This document shows, one piece after another, positions 46,201-59,141 of a stretch of DNA of 64,000 nucleotides; the stretch's first letter is position 1, and each line of letters opens with the position of its first letter. The translations under genes were made by a program, and so were the position numbers. The DNA is taken from NCBI GenBank assembly GCA_963971575.1, contig OZ020624.1, positions 15,779,249-15,843,248 of the forward strand. The letters are read 5' to 3'. The notes under the pieces were generated by a model. That model searched no databases, was not told the DNA's origin, and was given only the letters and a program-made list of their open reading frames with translations. Origin of the DNA: Liopterus haemorrhoidalis (taxonomy: Eukaryota; Arthropoda; Insecta; Coleoptera; Dytiscidae).

Positions 46201-49200
46201 CAACAACATTTAGTATACGTTTTTTACTGTAAAGTTAATAATAAGGGAGTTAACTAAATTTTAACCACAAAATAGTTTTCCCGCCATAACTCTTTAAATA
46301 TTTATCCAGTCAAAAATTCGTATTTGGATAAAAGATTTGTCTTCTTATTTCCAACAACATTTACCATACATTTTTTACTGTAAAGTTAATAATAAGGGAG
46401 TAAACTAAATTTTAACCACAAAATAGTTTTCCCGCCATAACTCTTTAAATATTTATCCAGTCAAAAATTTGTATTTGGATAAAAGATTTGTCTTCTTATT
46501 TCCAATAACATTTACCATACGTTTTTTACTGTAAAGTTAATAATAAGGGAGTAAACTAAATTTTAACCACAAAATTGTTTTCCCGCCATAACTCTTAAAA
46601 TATTTATCCAATCAAAAAATTGTATTTGAATAAAAGATTTGTCTTCTTATTTCCAACAACATTTGGTATACGTTTTTTACTGTAAAGTTAATAATAAGGG
46701 AGTTAACTAAATTTTAACCACAAAATAGTTTTCCCTCCATAACTCTTAAAATATTTATCCAATCAAAAAATTGTATTTAGATAAAAGATTTGTCTTCTTA
46801 TTTCCAACAACATTTTTAATACATTTTTTACTGTAAAGTTAATAATTAGGGAGTTAACTAAATTTTAACCACAAAATAGTTTTCCCGCCATAACTCTTTA
46901 AATATTTATCCAGTCAAAAATTTGTATTTGGATAAAAGATTTGTCTTCTTATTTCCAACAACATTTAGTATACGTTTTTTACTGTAAAGTTAATAATAAG
47001 GGAGTTAACTAAATTTTAACCTCAAAGTTGTTTTCCCGCCATAACTCTTTAAATATTTATCCAATCAAAAAATTGTATTTGGATAAAAGATTTGTCTTCT
47101 TATTTCCAACAACATTTATAATACATTTTTTACTGTAAAGTTAATAATAAGGGAGTTAACTAAATTTTAACCACAAAATTGTTTTCCCGCCATAACTCTT
47201 AAAATATTTATCCAATCAAAAAATTGTATTTGAATAAAAGATTTGTCTTCTTATTTCCAAGAACATTTATAATACATTTTTTACTTTGAAGTTAATAATA
47301 AGGGAGTTAACTAAATTTTAACCAAAAAATTGTTTTCCCGCCATAACTCTTTAAATATTTATACAGTCAAAAATTTGTATTGAGATAAAAGATTTGTCTT
47401 CTTATTTCCAACAACATTTAGTATACATTTTTTACTGTAAAGTTAATAATAAGGGAGTTAACTAAATTTTAACCTCAAAGTTGTTTTCCCGCCATAACTC
47501 TTTAAATATTTATCCAATCAAAAAATTGTATTTGGATAAAAGATTTGTCTTCTTATTTCCAACAACATTTATAATACATTTTTTACTGTAAAGTTAATAA
47601 TAAGGGAGTTAACTAAATTTTAACCAAAAAATTGTTTTCCCGCCATAACTCTTTAAATATTTATACAGTCAAAAATTTGTATTGAGATAAAAGATTTGTC
47701 TTCTTATTTCCAACAACATTTAGTATACGTTTTTTACTGTAAAGTTAATAATAAGGGAGTTAACTAAATTTTAACCACAAAATAGTTTTCCCGCCATAAC
47801 TCTTTAAATATTTATCCAGTCAAAAATTTGTATTTGGATAAAAGATTTGTCTTCTTATTTCCAACAACATTCACATACGTTTTTTACTGTAAAGTTAATA
47901 ATAAGGGAGTTAACTAAATTTTAACCACAAAATTGTTTTCCCGCCATAACTCTTAAAATATTTGTCCAATCAAAAAATTGCATTTGAATAAAAGATTTGT
48001 CTTCTTATTTCCAACAACATTTGGCATACGTTTTTTACTGTAAAGTTAATAATAAGGGAGTTAACTAAATTTTAACCACAAAATAGTTTTCCCTCCATAA
48101 CTCTTAAAATATTTATCCAATCAAAAAATTGTATTTAGATAAAAGATTTGTCTTCTTATTTCCAACAACATTTATAATACATTTTTTACTGTAAAGTTAA
48201 TAATAAGGGAGTTAACTAAATTTTAACCTCAAAATTGTTTTCCCGCCATAACTCTTTAAATATTTACCCAATCAAAAAATTGTATTTGGATAAAAGATTT
48301 GTCTTCTTATTTCCAACAACATTTATAATACATTTTTTACTGTAAAGTTAATAATAAGGGAGTTAACTAAATTTTAACCAAAAAATTGTTTTCCCGCCAT
48401 AACTCTTTAAATATTTATCCAGTCAAAAATTTGTATTGAGATAAAAGATTTGTCTTCTTATTTCCAACAACATTTAGTATACGTTTTTTACTGTAAAGTT
48501 AATAATAAGGGAGTTAACTAAATTTTAACCACAAAATAGTTTTCCCGCCATAACTCTTTAAATATTTATCCAGTCAAAAATTTGTATTTGGATAAAAGAT
48601 TTGTCTTCTTATTTCCAATAACATTTACCATACGTTTTTTACTGTAAAGTTAATAATAAGGGAGTTAACTAAATTTTAACCACAAAATTGTTTTCCCGCC
48701 ATAACTCTTTAAATATTTATCCAGTCAAAAATTTGTATTGAGATAAAAGATTTGTCTTCTTATTTCCAACAACATTTATTATACGTTTTTTACTGTAAAG
48801 TTAATAATAAGGGAGTTAACTAAATTTTAACCACAAAATAGTTTTCCCGCCATAACTCTTTAAATATTTATCCAGTCAAAAATTTGTATTTGGATAAAAG
48901 ATTTGTCTTCTTATTTCCAATAACATTTACCATACGTTTTTTACTGTAAAGTTAATAATAAGGGAGTAAACTAAATTTTAACCACAAAATTGTTTTCCCG
49001 CCATAACTCTTAAAATATTTATCCAATCAAAAAATTGTATTTGAATAAAAGATTTGTCTTCTTATTTCCAACAACATTTGGTATACGTTTTTTACTGTAA
49101 AGTTAATAATAAGGGAGTTAACTAAATTTTAACCACAAAATAGTTTTCCCTCCATAACTCTTAAAATATTTATCCAATCAAAAAATTGTATTTAGATAAA

Positions 49201-49481
49201 AGATTTGTCTTCTTATTTCCAACAACATTTATAATACATTTTTTACTGTAAAGTTAATAATAAGGGAGTTAACTAAATTTTAACCACAAAATAGTTTTCC
49301 CGCCATAACTCTTTAAATATTTATCCAGTCAAAAATTTGTATTTGGATAAAAGATTTGTCTTCTTATTTCCAACAACATTTAACCCAAGTTTTTTACTGT
49401 AAAGTTAATAATAAGGGAGTTAACTAAATTTTAACCACAAAATTGTTTTCCCGCCATAACTCTTAAAATATTTATCCAATC
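43294..49481 (+). repeat. HOR zeta, copy 1 (41-mer, 6188 bp)
   Basis: Order: A B C D E F B C D2 E F B2 G O I H2 J K A B L G2 H2 J X1 X2 D E F B C M J3 F B G B2 G2 H2 J2 K2. It is module beta (18), a six-monomer A-to-J block, two hybrid monomers X1 X2, and the last 15 monomers of delta/epsilon. The closing mark 'taacccaagt' stands at 43193 just before the copy and at 49381 at its end, 6188 bp apart, which is 41 x 151 minus three. Other marks are 'ctttttattt' in F (44831), 'gttaaaaataag' (about 45026), 'actgtaaaaataata' (about 46076), 'attcg' (46315) and 'aattaggg' (about 46844). Confidence 0.94.
46916..47217 (+). repeat. Hybrid monomers X1 and X2
   Basis: X1 (46916-47066) has head 'ttggat', box 'tagtatacgt' and the E-type tail 'tcaaagttg'. 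X2 (47067-47217) has head 'ttggat', the F box 'tataatacat' and a C-type tail ('acaaaattg', 'cttaaaat', 'caatc'), leading into D. Both recur at about 52.8-53.1 kb in zeta copy 2, so they pre-date the zeta duplication. They splice the beta-type front to the delta-type back of the 41-mer. Confidence 0.9.
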
Positions 49482-50838
49482 AAAAAATTGTATTTGAATA
49501 AAAGATTTGTCTTCTTATTTCCAACAACATTTATAATACATTTTTTACTGTAAAGTTAATAATAAGGGAGTTAACTAAATTTTAACCAAAAAATTGTTTT
49601 CCCGCCATAACTCTTTAAATATTTATCCAGTCAAAAATTTGTATTGAGATAAAAGATTTGTCTTCTTATTTCCAACAACATTTAGTATACGTTTTTTACT
49701 GTAAAGTTAATAATAAGGGAGTTAACTAAATTTTAACCACAAAATAGTTTTCCCGCCATAACTCTTTAAATATTTATCCAGTCAAAAATTTGTATTTGGA
49801 TAAAAGATTTGTCTTCTTATTTCCAACAACATTCACATACGTTTTTTACTGTAAAGTTAATAATAAGGGAGTTAACTAAATTTTAACCACAAAATTGTTT
49901 TCCCGCCATAACTCTTAAAATATTTATCCAATCAAAAAATTGTATTTGAATAAAAGATTTGTCTTCTTATTTCCAAGAACATTTATAATACATTTTTTAC
50001 TGTAAAGTTAATAATAAGGGAGTTAACTAAATTTTAACCAAAAAATTGTTTTCCCGCCATAACTCTTTAAATATTTATACAGTCAAAAATTTGTATTGAG
50101 ATAAAAGATTTGTCTTCTTATTTCCAACAACATTTAGTATACATTTTTTACTGTAAAGTTAATAATAAGGGAGTTAACTAAATTTTAACCTCAAAGTTGT
50201 TTTCCCGCCATAACTCTTTAAATATTTATCCAATCAAAAAATTGTATTTGGATAAAAGATTTGTCTTCTTATTTCCAACAACATTTATAATACATTTTTT
50301 ACTGTAAAGTTAATAATAAGGGAGTTAACTAAATTTTAACCAAAAAATTGTTTTCCCGCCATAACTCTTTAAATATTTATCCAGTCAAAAATTTGTATTG
50401 AGATAAAAGATTTGTCTTCTTATTTCCAACAACATTTAGTATACGTTTTTTACTGTAAAGTTAATAATAAGGGAGTTAACTAAATTTTAACCACAAAATA
50501 GTTTTCCCGCCATAACTCTTTAAATATTTATCCAGTCAAAAATTTGTATTTGGATAAAAGATTTGTCTTCTTATTTCCAACAACATTCACATACGTTTTT
50601 TACTGTAAAGTTAATAATAAGGGAGTTAACTAAATTTTAACCACAAAATTGTTTTCCCGCCATAACTCTTAAAATATTTATCCAATCAAAAAATTGTATT
50701 TGAATAAAAGATTTGTCTTCTTATTTCCAACAACATTTATAATACATTTTTTACTGTAAAGTTAATAATAAGGGAGTTAACTAAATTTTAACCAAAAAAT
50801 TGTTTTCCCGCCATAACTCTTTAAATATTTATACAGTC

Positions 50839-50989
50839 AAAAATTTGTATTGAGATAAAAGATTTGTCTTCTTATTTCCAACAACATTTAGTATACATTT
50901 TTTACTGTAAAGTTAATAATAAGGGAGTTAACTAAATTTTAACCAAAAAATTGTTTTCCCGCCATAACTCTTTAAATATTTATCCAGTC
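50839..50989 (+). repeat. Hybrid E/F monomer
   Basis: It has the head and box of E ('tgagat', 'tagtatacat') with the tail of F ('aaaaaattg', 'cagtc'), followed by B2 as F would be. Zeta copy 1 has separate E and F here. It accounts for 151 of the 302 bp missing from zeta copy 2. Confidence 0.93.
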
Positions 50990-52197
50990 AAAAATTTGTA
51001 TTGAGATAAAAGATTTGTCTTCTTATTTCCAACAACATTTATTATACGTTTTTTACTGTAAAGTTAAAAATAAGGGAGTTAACTAAATTTTAACCACAAA
51101 ATAGTTTTCCCGCCATAACTCTTTAAATATTTATCCAGTCAAAAATTTGTATTTGGATAAAAGATTTGTCTTCTTATTTCCAATAACATTTACCATACGT
51201 TTTTTACTGTAAAGTTAATAATAAGGGAGTTAACTAAATTTTAACCACAAAATTGTTTTCCCGCCATAACTCTTAAAATATTTATCCAATCAAAAAATTG
51301 TATTTGAATAAAAGATTTGTCTTCTTATTTCCAACAACATTTAGTATACGTTTTTTACTGTAAAGTTAATAATAAGGGAGTTAACTAAATTTTAACCACA
51401 AATAAGTTTTCCCGCCATAACTCTTTAAATATTTATCCAGTCAAAAATTTGTATTTGGATAAAAGGTTTGTCTTCTTATTTCCAACAACATTTACCATAC
51501 ATTTTTTACTGTAAAGTTAATAATAAGGGAGTAAACTAAATTTTAACCACAAAATTGTTTTCCCGCCATAACTCTTAAAATATTTATCCAATCAAAAAAT
51601 TGTATTTGAATAAAAGATTTGTCTTCTTATTTCCAACAACATTTGGTATACGTTTTTTACTGTAAAGTTAATAATAAGGGAGTTAACTAAATTTTAACCA
51701 CAAAATAGTTTTCCCTCCATAACTCTTAAAATATTTATCCAATCAAAAAATTGTATTTAGATAAAAGATTTGTCTTCTTATTTCCAACAACATTTTTAAT
51801 ACATTTTTTACTGTAAAGTTAATAATAAGGGAGTTAACTAAATTTTAACCACAAAATAGTTTTCCCGCCATAACTCTTTAAATATTTATCCAGTCAAAAA
51901 TTTGTATTTGGATAAAAGATTTGTCTTCTTATTTCCAACAACATTTACCCCACGTTTTTTACTGTAAAGTTAATAATAAGGGAGTTAACTAAATTTTAAC
52001 CACAAAATTGTTTTCCCGCCATAACTCTTAAAATATTTATCCAATCAAAAAATTGTATTTGAATAAAAGATTTGTCTTCTTATTTCCAACAACATTTATA
52101 ATACATTTTTTACTGTAAAAATAATAATAAGGGAGTTAACTAAATTTTAACCAAAAAATTGTTTTCCCGCCATAACTCTTTAAATATTTATCCAGTC

Positions 52198-52348
52198 AAA
52201 AATTTGTATTGAGATAAAAGATTTGTCTTCTTATTTCCAACAACATTTACCATACATTTTTTACTGTAAAGTTAATAATAAGGGAGTAAACTAAATTTTA
52301 ACCACAAAATAGTTTTCCCGCCATAACTCTTTAAATATTTATCCAGTC
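52198..52348 (+). repeat. Hybrid B/L monomer
   Basis: It has the B head 'tgagat' with the L box 'taccatacat' and 'gagtaaac', followed by G2 as L would be. The 'attcg' of L is lost. It accounts for the other 151 bp missing from zeta copy 2. Confidence 0.93.
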
Positions 52349-55300
52349 AAAAATTTGTATTTGGATAAAAGATTTGTCTTCTTATTTCCAATAACATTTA
52401 CCATACGTTTTTTACTGTAAAGTTAATAATAAGGGAGTAAACTAAATTTTAACCACAAAATTGTTTTCCCGCCATAACTCTTAAAATATTTATCCAATCA
52501 AAAAATTGTATTTGAATAAAAGATTTGTCTTCTTATTTCCAACAACATTTGGTATACGTTTTTTACTGTAAAGTTAATAATAAGGGAGTTAACTAAATTT
52601 TAACCACAAAATAGTTTTCCCTCCATAACTCTTAAAATATTTATCCAATCAAAAAATTGTATTTAGATAAAAGATTTGTCTTCTTATTTCCAACAACATT
52701 TTTAATACATTTTTTACTGTAAAGTTAATAATTAGGGAGTTAACTAAATTTTAACCACAAAATAGTTTTCCCGCCATAACTCTTTAAATATTTATCCAGT
52801 CAAAAATTTGTATTTGGATAAAAGATTTGTCTTCTTATTTCCAACAACATTTAGTATACGTTTTTTACTGTAAAGTTAATAATAAGGGAGTTAACTAAAT
52901 TTTAACCTCAAAGTTGTTTTCCCGCCATAACTCTTTAAATATTTATCCAATCAAAAAATTGTATTTGGATAAAAGATTTGTCTTCTTATTTCCAACAACA
53001 TTTATAATACATTTTTTACTGTAAAGTTAATAATAAGGGAGTTAACTAAATTTTAACCACAAAATTGTTTTCCCGCCATAACTCTTAAAATATTTATCCA
53101 ATCAAAAAATTGTATTTGAATAAAAGATTTGTCTTCTTATTTCCAAGAACATTTATAATACATTTTTTACTTTGAAGTTAATAATAAGGGAGTTAACTAA
53201 ATTTTAACCAAAAAATTGTTTTCCCGCCATAACTCTTTAAATATTTATACAGTCAAAAATTTGTATTGAGATAAAAGATTTGTCTTCTTATTTCCAACAA
53301 CATTTAGTATACATTTTTTACTGTAAAGTTAATAATAAGGGAGTTAACTAAATTTTAACCTCAAAGTTGTTTTCCCGCCATAACTCTTTAAATATTTATC
53401 CAATCAAAAAATTGTATTTGGATAAAAGATTTGTCTTCTTATTTCCAACAGCATTTATAATACATTTTTTACTGTAAAGTTAATAATAAGGGAGTTAACT
53501 AAATTTTAACCAAAAAATTGTTTTCCCGCCATAACTCTTTAAATATTTATACAGTCAAAAATTTGTATTGAGATAAAAGATTTGTCTTCTTATTTCCAAC
53601 AACATTTAGTATACGTTTTTTACTGTAAAGTTAATAATAAGGGAGTTAACTAAATTTTAACCACAAAATAGTTTTCCCGCCATAACTCTTTAAATATTTA
53701 TCCAGTCAAAAATTTGTATTTGGATAAAAGATTTGTCTTCTTATTTCCAACAACATTCACATACGTTTTTTACTGTAAAGTTAATAATAAGGGAGTTAAC
53801 TAAATTTTAACCACAAAATTGTTTTCCCGCCATAACTCTTAAAATATTTGTCCAATCAAAAAATTGCATTTGAATAAAAGATTTGTCTTCTTATTTCCAA
53901 CAACATTTGGCATACGTTTTTTACTGTAAAGTTAATAATAAGGGAGTTAACTAAATTTTAACCACAAAATAGTTTTCCCTCCATAACTCTTAAAATATTT
54001 ATCCAATCAAAAAATTGTATTTAGATAAAAGATTTGTCTTCTTATTTCCAACAACATTTATAATACATTTTTTACTGTAAAGTTAATAATAAGGGAGTTA
54101 ACTAAATTTTAACCTCAAAATTGTTTTCCCGCCATAACTCTTTAAATATTTACCCAATCAAAAAATTGTATTTGGATAAAAGATTTGTCTTCTTATTTCC
54201 AACAACATTTATAATACATTTTTTACTGTAAAGTTAATAATAAGGGAGTTAACTAAATTTTAACCAAAAAATTGTTTTCCCGCCATAACTCTTTAAATAT
54301 TTATCCAGTCAAAAATTTGTATTGAGATAAAAGATTTGTCTTCTTATTTCCAACAACATTTAGTATACGTTTTTTACTGTAAAGTTAATAATAAGGGAGT
54401 TAACTAAATTTTAACCACAAAATAGTTTTCCCGCCATAACTCTTTAAATATTTATCCAGTCAAAAATTTGTATTTGGATAAAAGATTTGTCTTCTTATTT
54501 CCAATAACATTTACCATACGTTTTTTACTGTAAAGTTAATAATAAGGGAGTTAACTAAATTTTAACCACAAAATTGTTTTCCCGCCATAACTCTTTAAAT
54601 ATTTATCCAGTCAAAAATTTGTATTGAGATAAAAGATTTGTCTTCTTATTTCCAACAACATTTATTATACGTTTTTTACTGTAAAGTTAATAATAAGGGA
54701 GTTAACTAAATTTTAACCACAAAATAGTTTTCCCGCCATAACTCTTTAAATATTTATCCAGTCAAAAATTTGTATTTGGATAAAAGATTTGTCTTCTTAT
54801 TTCCAATAACATTTACCATACGTTTTTTACTGTAAAGTTAATAATAAGGGAGTAAACTAAATTTTAACCACAAAATTGTTTTCCCGCCATAACTCTTAAA
54901 ATATTTATCCAATCAAAAAATTGTATTTGAATAAAAGATTTGTCTTCTTATTTCCAACAACATTTGGTATACGTTTTTTACTGTAAAGTTAATAATAAGG
55001 GAGTTAACTAAATTTTAACCACAAAATAGTTTTCCCTCCATAACTCTTAAAATATTTATCCAATCAAAAAATTGTATTTAGATAAAAGATTTGTCTTCTT
55101 ATTTCCAACAACATTTATAATACATTTTTTACTGTAAAGTTAATAATAAGGGAGTTAACTAAATTTTAACCACAAAATAGTTTTCCCGCCATAACTCTTT
55201 AAATATTTATCCAGTCAAAAATTTGTATTTGGATAAAAGATTTGTCTTCTTATTTCCAACAACATTTAACCCAAGTTTTTTACTGTAAAGTTAATAATAA

Positions 55301-55367
55301 GGGAGTTAACTAAATTTTAACCACAAAATTGTTTTCCCGCCATAACTCTTAAAATATTTATCCAATC

Positions 55368-58300
55368 AAAAAATTGTATTTGAATAAAAGATTTGTCTTC
55401 TTATTTCCAACAACATTTATAATACATTTTTTACTGTAAAGTTAATAATAAGGGAGTTAACTAAATTTTAACCAAAAAATTGTTTTCCCGCCATAACTCT
55501 TTAAATATTTATCCAGTCAAAAATTTGTATTGAGATAAAAGATTTGTCTTCTTATTTCCAACAACATTTAGTATACGTTTTTTACTGTAAAGTTAATAAT
55601 AAGGGAGTTAACTAAATTTTAACCACAAAATAGTTTTCCCGCCATAACTCTTTAAATATTTATCCAGTCAAAAATTTGTATTTGGATAAAAGATTTGTCT
55701 TCTTATTTCCAACAACATTCACATACGTTTTTTACTGTAAAGTTAATAATAAGGGAGTTAACTAAATTTTAACCACAAAATTGTTTTCCCGCCATAACTC
55801 TTAAAATATTTATCCAATCAAAAAATTGTATTTGAATAAAAGATTTGTCTTCTTATTTCCAACAACATTTATAATACATTTTTTACTGTAAAGTTAATAA
55901 TAAGGGAGTTAACTAAATTTTAACCAAAAAATTGTTTTCCCGCCATAACTCTTTAAATATTTATACAGTCAAAAATTTGTATTGAGATAAAAGATTTGTC
56001 TTCTTATTTCCAACAACATTTAGTATACATTTTTTACTGTAAAGTTAATAATAAGGGAGTTAACTAAATTTTAACCTCAAAGTTGTTTTCCCGCCATAAC
56101 TCTTTAAATATTTATCCAATCAAAAAATTGTATTTGGATAAAAGATTTGTCTTTTTATTTCCAACAACATTTATAATACATTTTTTACTGTAAAGTTAAT
56201 AATAAGGGAGTTAACTAAATTTTAACCAAAAAATTGTTTTCCCGCCATAACTCTTTAAATATTTATCCAGTCAAAAATTTGTATTGAGATAAAAGATTTG
56301 TCTTCTTATTTCCAACAACATTTATTATACGTTTTTTACTGTAAAGTTAAAAATAAGGGAGTTAACTAAATTTTAACCACAAAATAGTTTTCCCGCCATA
56401 ACTCTTTAAATATTTATCCAGTCAAAAATTTGTATTTGGATAAAAGATTTGTCTTCTTATTTCCAATAACATTTACCATACGTTTTTTACTGTAAAGTTA
56501 ATAATAAGGGAGTTAACTAAATTTTAACCACAAAATTGTTTTCCCGCCATAACTCTTAAAATATTTATCCAATCAAAAAATTGTATTTGAATAAAAGATT
56601 TGTCTTCTTATTTCCAACAACATTTAGTATACGTTTTTTACTGTAAAGTTAATAATAAGGGAGTTAACTAAATTTTAACCACAAATAAGTTTTCCCGCCA
56701 TAACTCTTTAAATATTTATCCAGTCAAAAATTTGTATTTGGATAAAAGGTTTGTCTTCTTATTTCCAACAACATTTACCATACATTTTTTACTGTAAAGT
56801 TAATAATAAGGGAGTAAACTAAATTTTAACCACAAAATTGTTTTCCCGCCATAACTCTTAAAATATTTATCCAATCAAAAAATTGTATTTGAATAAAAGA
56901 TTTGTCTTCTTATTTCCAACAACATTTGGTATACGTTTTTTACTGTAAAGTTAATAATAAGGGAGTTAACTAAATTTTAACCACAAAATAGTTTTCCCTC
57001 CATAACTCTTAAAATATTTATCCAATCAAAAAATTGTATTTAGATAAAAGATTTGTCTTCTTATTTCCAACAACATTTTTAATACATTTTTTACTGTAAA
57101 GTTAATAATAAGGGAGTTAACTAAATTTTAACCACAAAATAGTTTTCCCGCCATAACTCTTTAAATATTTATCCAGTCAAAAATTTGTATTTGGATAAAA
57201 GATTTGTCTTCTTATTTCCAACAACATTTACCCCACGTTTTTTACTGTAAAGTTAATAATAAGGGAGTTAACTAAATTTTAACCACAAAATTGTTTTCCC
57301 GCCATAACTCTTAAAATATTTATCCAATCAAAAAATTGTATTTGAATAAAAGATTTGTCTTCTTATTTCCAACAACATTTATAATACATTTTTTACTGTA
57401 AAAATAATAATAAGGGAGTTAACTAAATTTTAACCAAAAAATTGTTTTCCCGCCATAACTCTTTAAATATTTATCCAGTCAAAAATTTGTATTGAGATAA
57501 AAGATTTGTCTTCTTATTTCCAACAACATTTAGTATACGTTTTTTACTGTAAAGTTAATAATAAGGGAGTTAACTAAATTTTAACCACAAAATAGTTTTC
57601 CCGCCATAACTCTTTAAATATTTATCCAGTCAAAAATTCGTATTTGGATAAAAGATTTGTCTTCTTATTTCCAACAACATTTACCATACATTTTTTACTG
57701 TAAAGTTAATAATAAGGGAGTAAACTAAATTTTAACCACAAAATAGTTTTCCCGCCATAACTCTTTAAATATTTATCCAGTCAAAAATTTGTATTTGGAT
57801 AAAAGATTTGTCTTCTTATTTCCAATAACATTTACCATACGTTTTTTACTGTAAAGTTAATAATAAGGGAGTAAACTAAATTTTAACCACAAAATTGTTT
57901 TCCCGCCATAACTCTTAAAATATTTATCCAATCAAAAAATTGTATTTGAATAAAAGATTTGTCTTCTTATTTCCAACAACATTTGGTATACGTTTTTTAC
58001 TGTAAAGTTAATAATAAGGGAGTTAACTAAATTTTAACCACAAAATAGTTTTCCCTCCATAACTCTTAAAATATTTATCCAATCAAAAAATTGTATTTAG
58101 ATAAAAGATTTGTCTTCTTATTTCCAACAACATTTTTAATACATTTTTTACTGTAAAGTTAATAATTAGGGAGTTAACTAAATTTTAACCACAAAATAGT
58201 TTTCCCGCCATAACTCTTTAAATATTTATCCAGTCAAAAATTTGTATTTGGATAAAAGATTTGTCTTCTTATTTCCAACAACATTTACCATACGTTTTTT

Positions 58301-59141
58301 ACTGTAAAGTTAATAATAAGGGAGTTAACTAAATTTTAACCACAAAATTGTTTTCCCGCCATAACTCTTTAAATATTTATCCAGTCAAAAATTTGTATTG
58401 AGATAAAAGATTTGTCTTCTTATTTCCAACAACATTTAATATACGTTTTTTACTGTAAAGTTAATAATAAGGGAGTTAACTAAATTTTAACCACAAAATA
58501 GTTTTCCCGCCATAACTCTTTAAATATTTATCCAGTCAAAAATTTGTATTTGGATAAAAGATTTGTCTTCTTATTTCCAATAACATTTACCATACGTTTT
58601 TTACTGTAAAGTTAATAATAAGGGAGTAAACTAAATTTTAACCACAAAATTGTTTTCCCGCCATAACTCTTAAAATATTTATCCAATCAAAAAATTGTAT
58701 TTGAATAAAAGATTTGTCTTCTTATTTCCAACAACATTTGGTATACGTTTTTTACTGTAAAGTTAATAATAAGGGAGTTAACTAAATTTTAACCACAAAA
58801 TAGTTTTCCCTCCATAACTCTTAAAATATTTATCCAATCAAAAAATTGTATTTAGATAAAAGATTTGTCTTCTTATTTCCAACAACATTTATAATACATT
58901 TTTTACTGTAAAGTTAATAATAAGGGAGTTAACTAAATTTTAACCACAAAATAGTTTTCCCGCCATAACTCTTTAAATATTTATCCAGTCAAAAATTTGT
59001 ATTTGGATAAAAGATTTGTCTTCTTATTTCCAACAACATTTACCCCACGTTTTTTACTGTAAAGTTAATAATAAGGGAGTTAACTAAATTTTAACCACAA
59101 AATTGTTTTCCCGCCATAACTCTTAAAATATTTATCCAATC
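55368..59141 (+). repeat. Shortened zeta-like unit (25 monomers, 3774 bp)
   Basis: Order: A B C D2 E F B2 G O I H2 J K A B L G2 H2 J P B2-like G2 H2 J2 K. Compared with zeta, five monomers are missing between C and D2, so the first C is followed directly by D2, and eleven more are lost at P (58236-58386), which links J to B2. 'ctttttattt' in F stands at 56151 and again at 60679, 4528 bp on (30 monomers). The B2-like monomer has the private box 'taatatacgt' (about 58437). The last K has 'taccccacgt', not the 'taacccaagt' of the two zeta copies. Confidence 0.92.
58236..58386 (+). repeat. Hybrid monomer P (K-like to G)
   Basis: Head 'ttggat', box 'taccatacgt' with 'caacaac' as in the K-like monomer, but with the tail and end of the G that precedes B2 ('acaaaattg', 'ctttaaat', 'cagtc'). 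It follows J and leads into a B2-like monomer, so it bridges an eleven-monomer loss relative to zeta. Confidence 0.85.

Larger units (their letters stand above)
49482..55367 (+). repeat. HOR zeta, copy 2 (39-mer, 5886 bp)
   Basis: Same order as copy 1 except that two monomers are lost, each through a hybrid: E plus F became one monomer (50839-50989), and B plus L became one (52198-52348). The spacing of 'taacccaagt' from 49381 to 55267 is 5886 bp, shorter than the previous 6188 by exactly 302 bp, or two monomers. X1 X2 (about 52.8-53.1 kb), 'actttgaag' (about 53170), 'tttaccc' F (about 54149) and 'taacccaag' K2 all match copy 1. A private change is 'aacagcattt' (about 53449). Confidence 0.95.

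Noticed and set aside
10703..55367. Duplicated HOR copies as assembly artefacts
   Set aside because: Each copy carries some private differences (for example 413, 10306, 25264, 53449) and the lengths differ by whole monomers, which argues against simple duplication of one contig. Only spanning long reads could fully exclude it.
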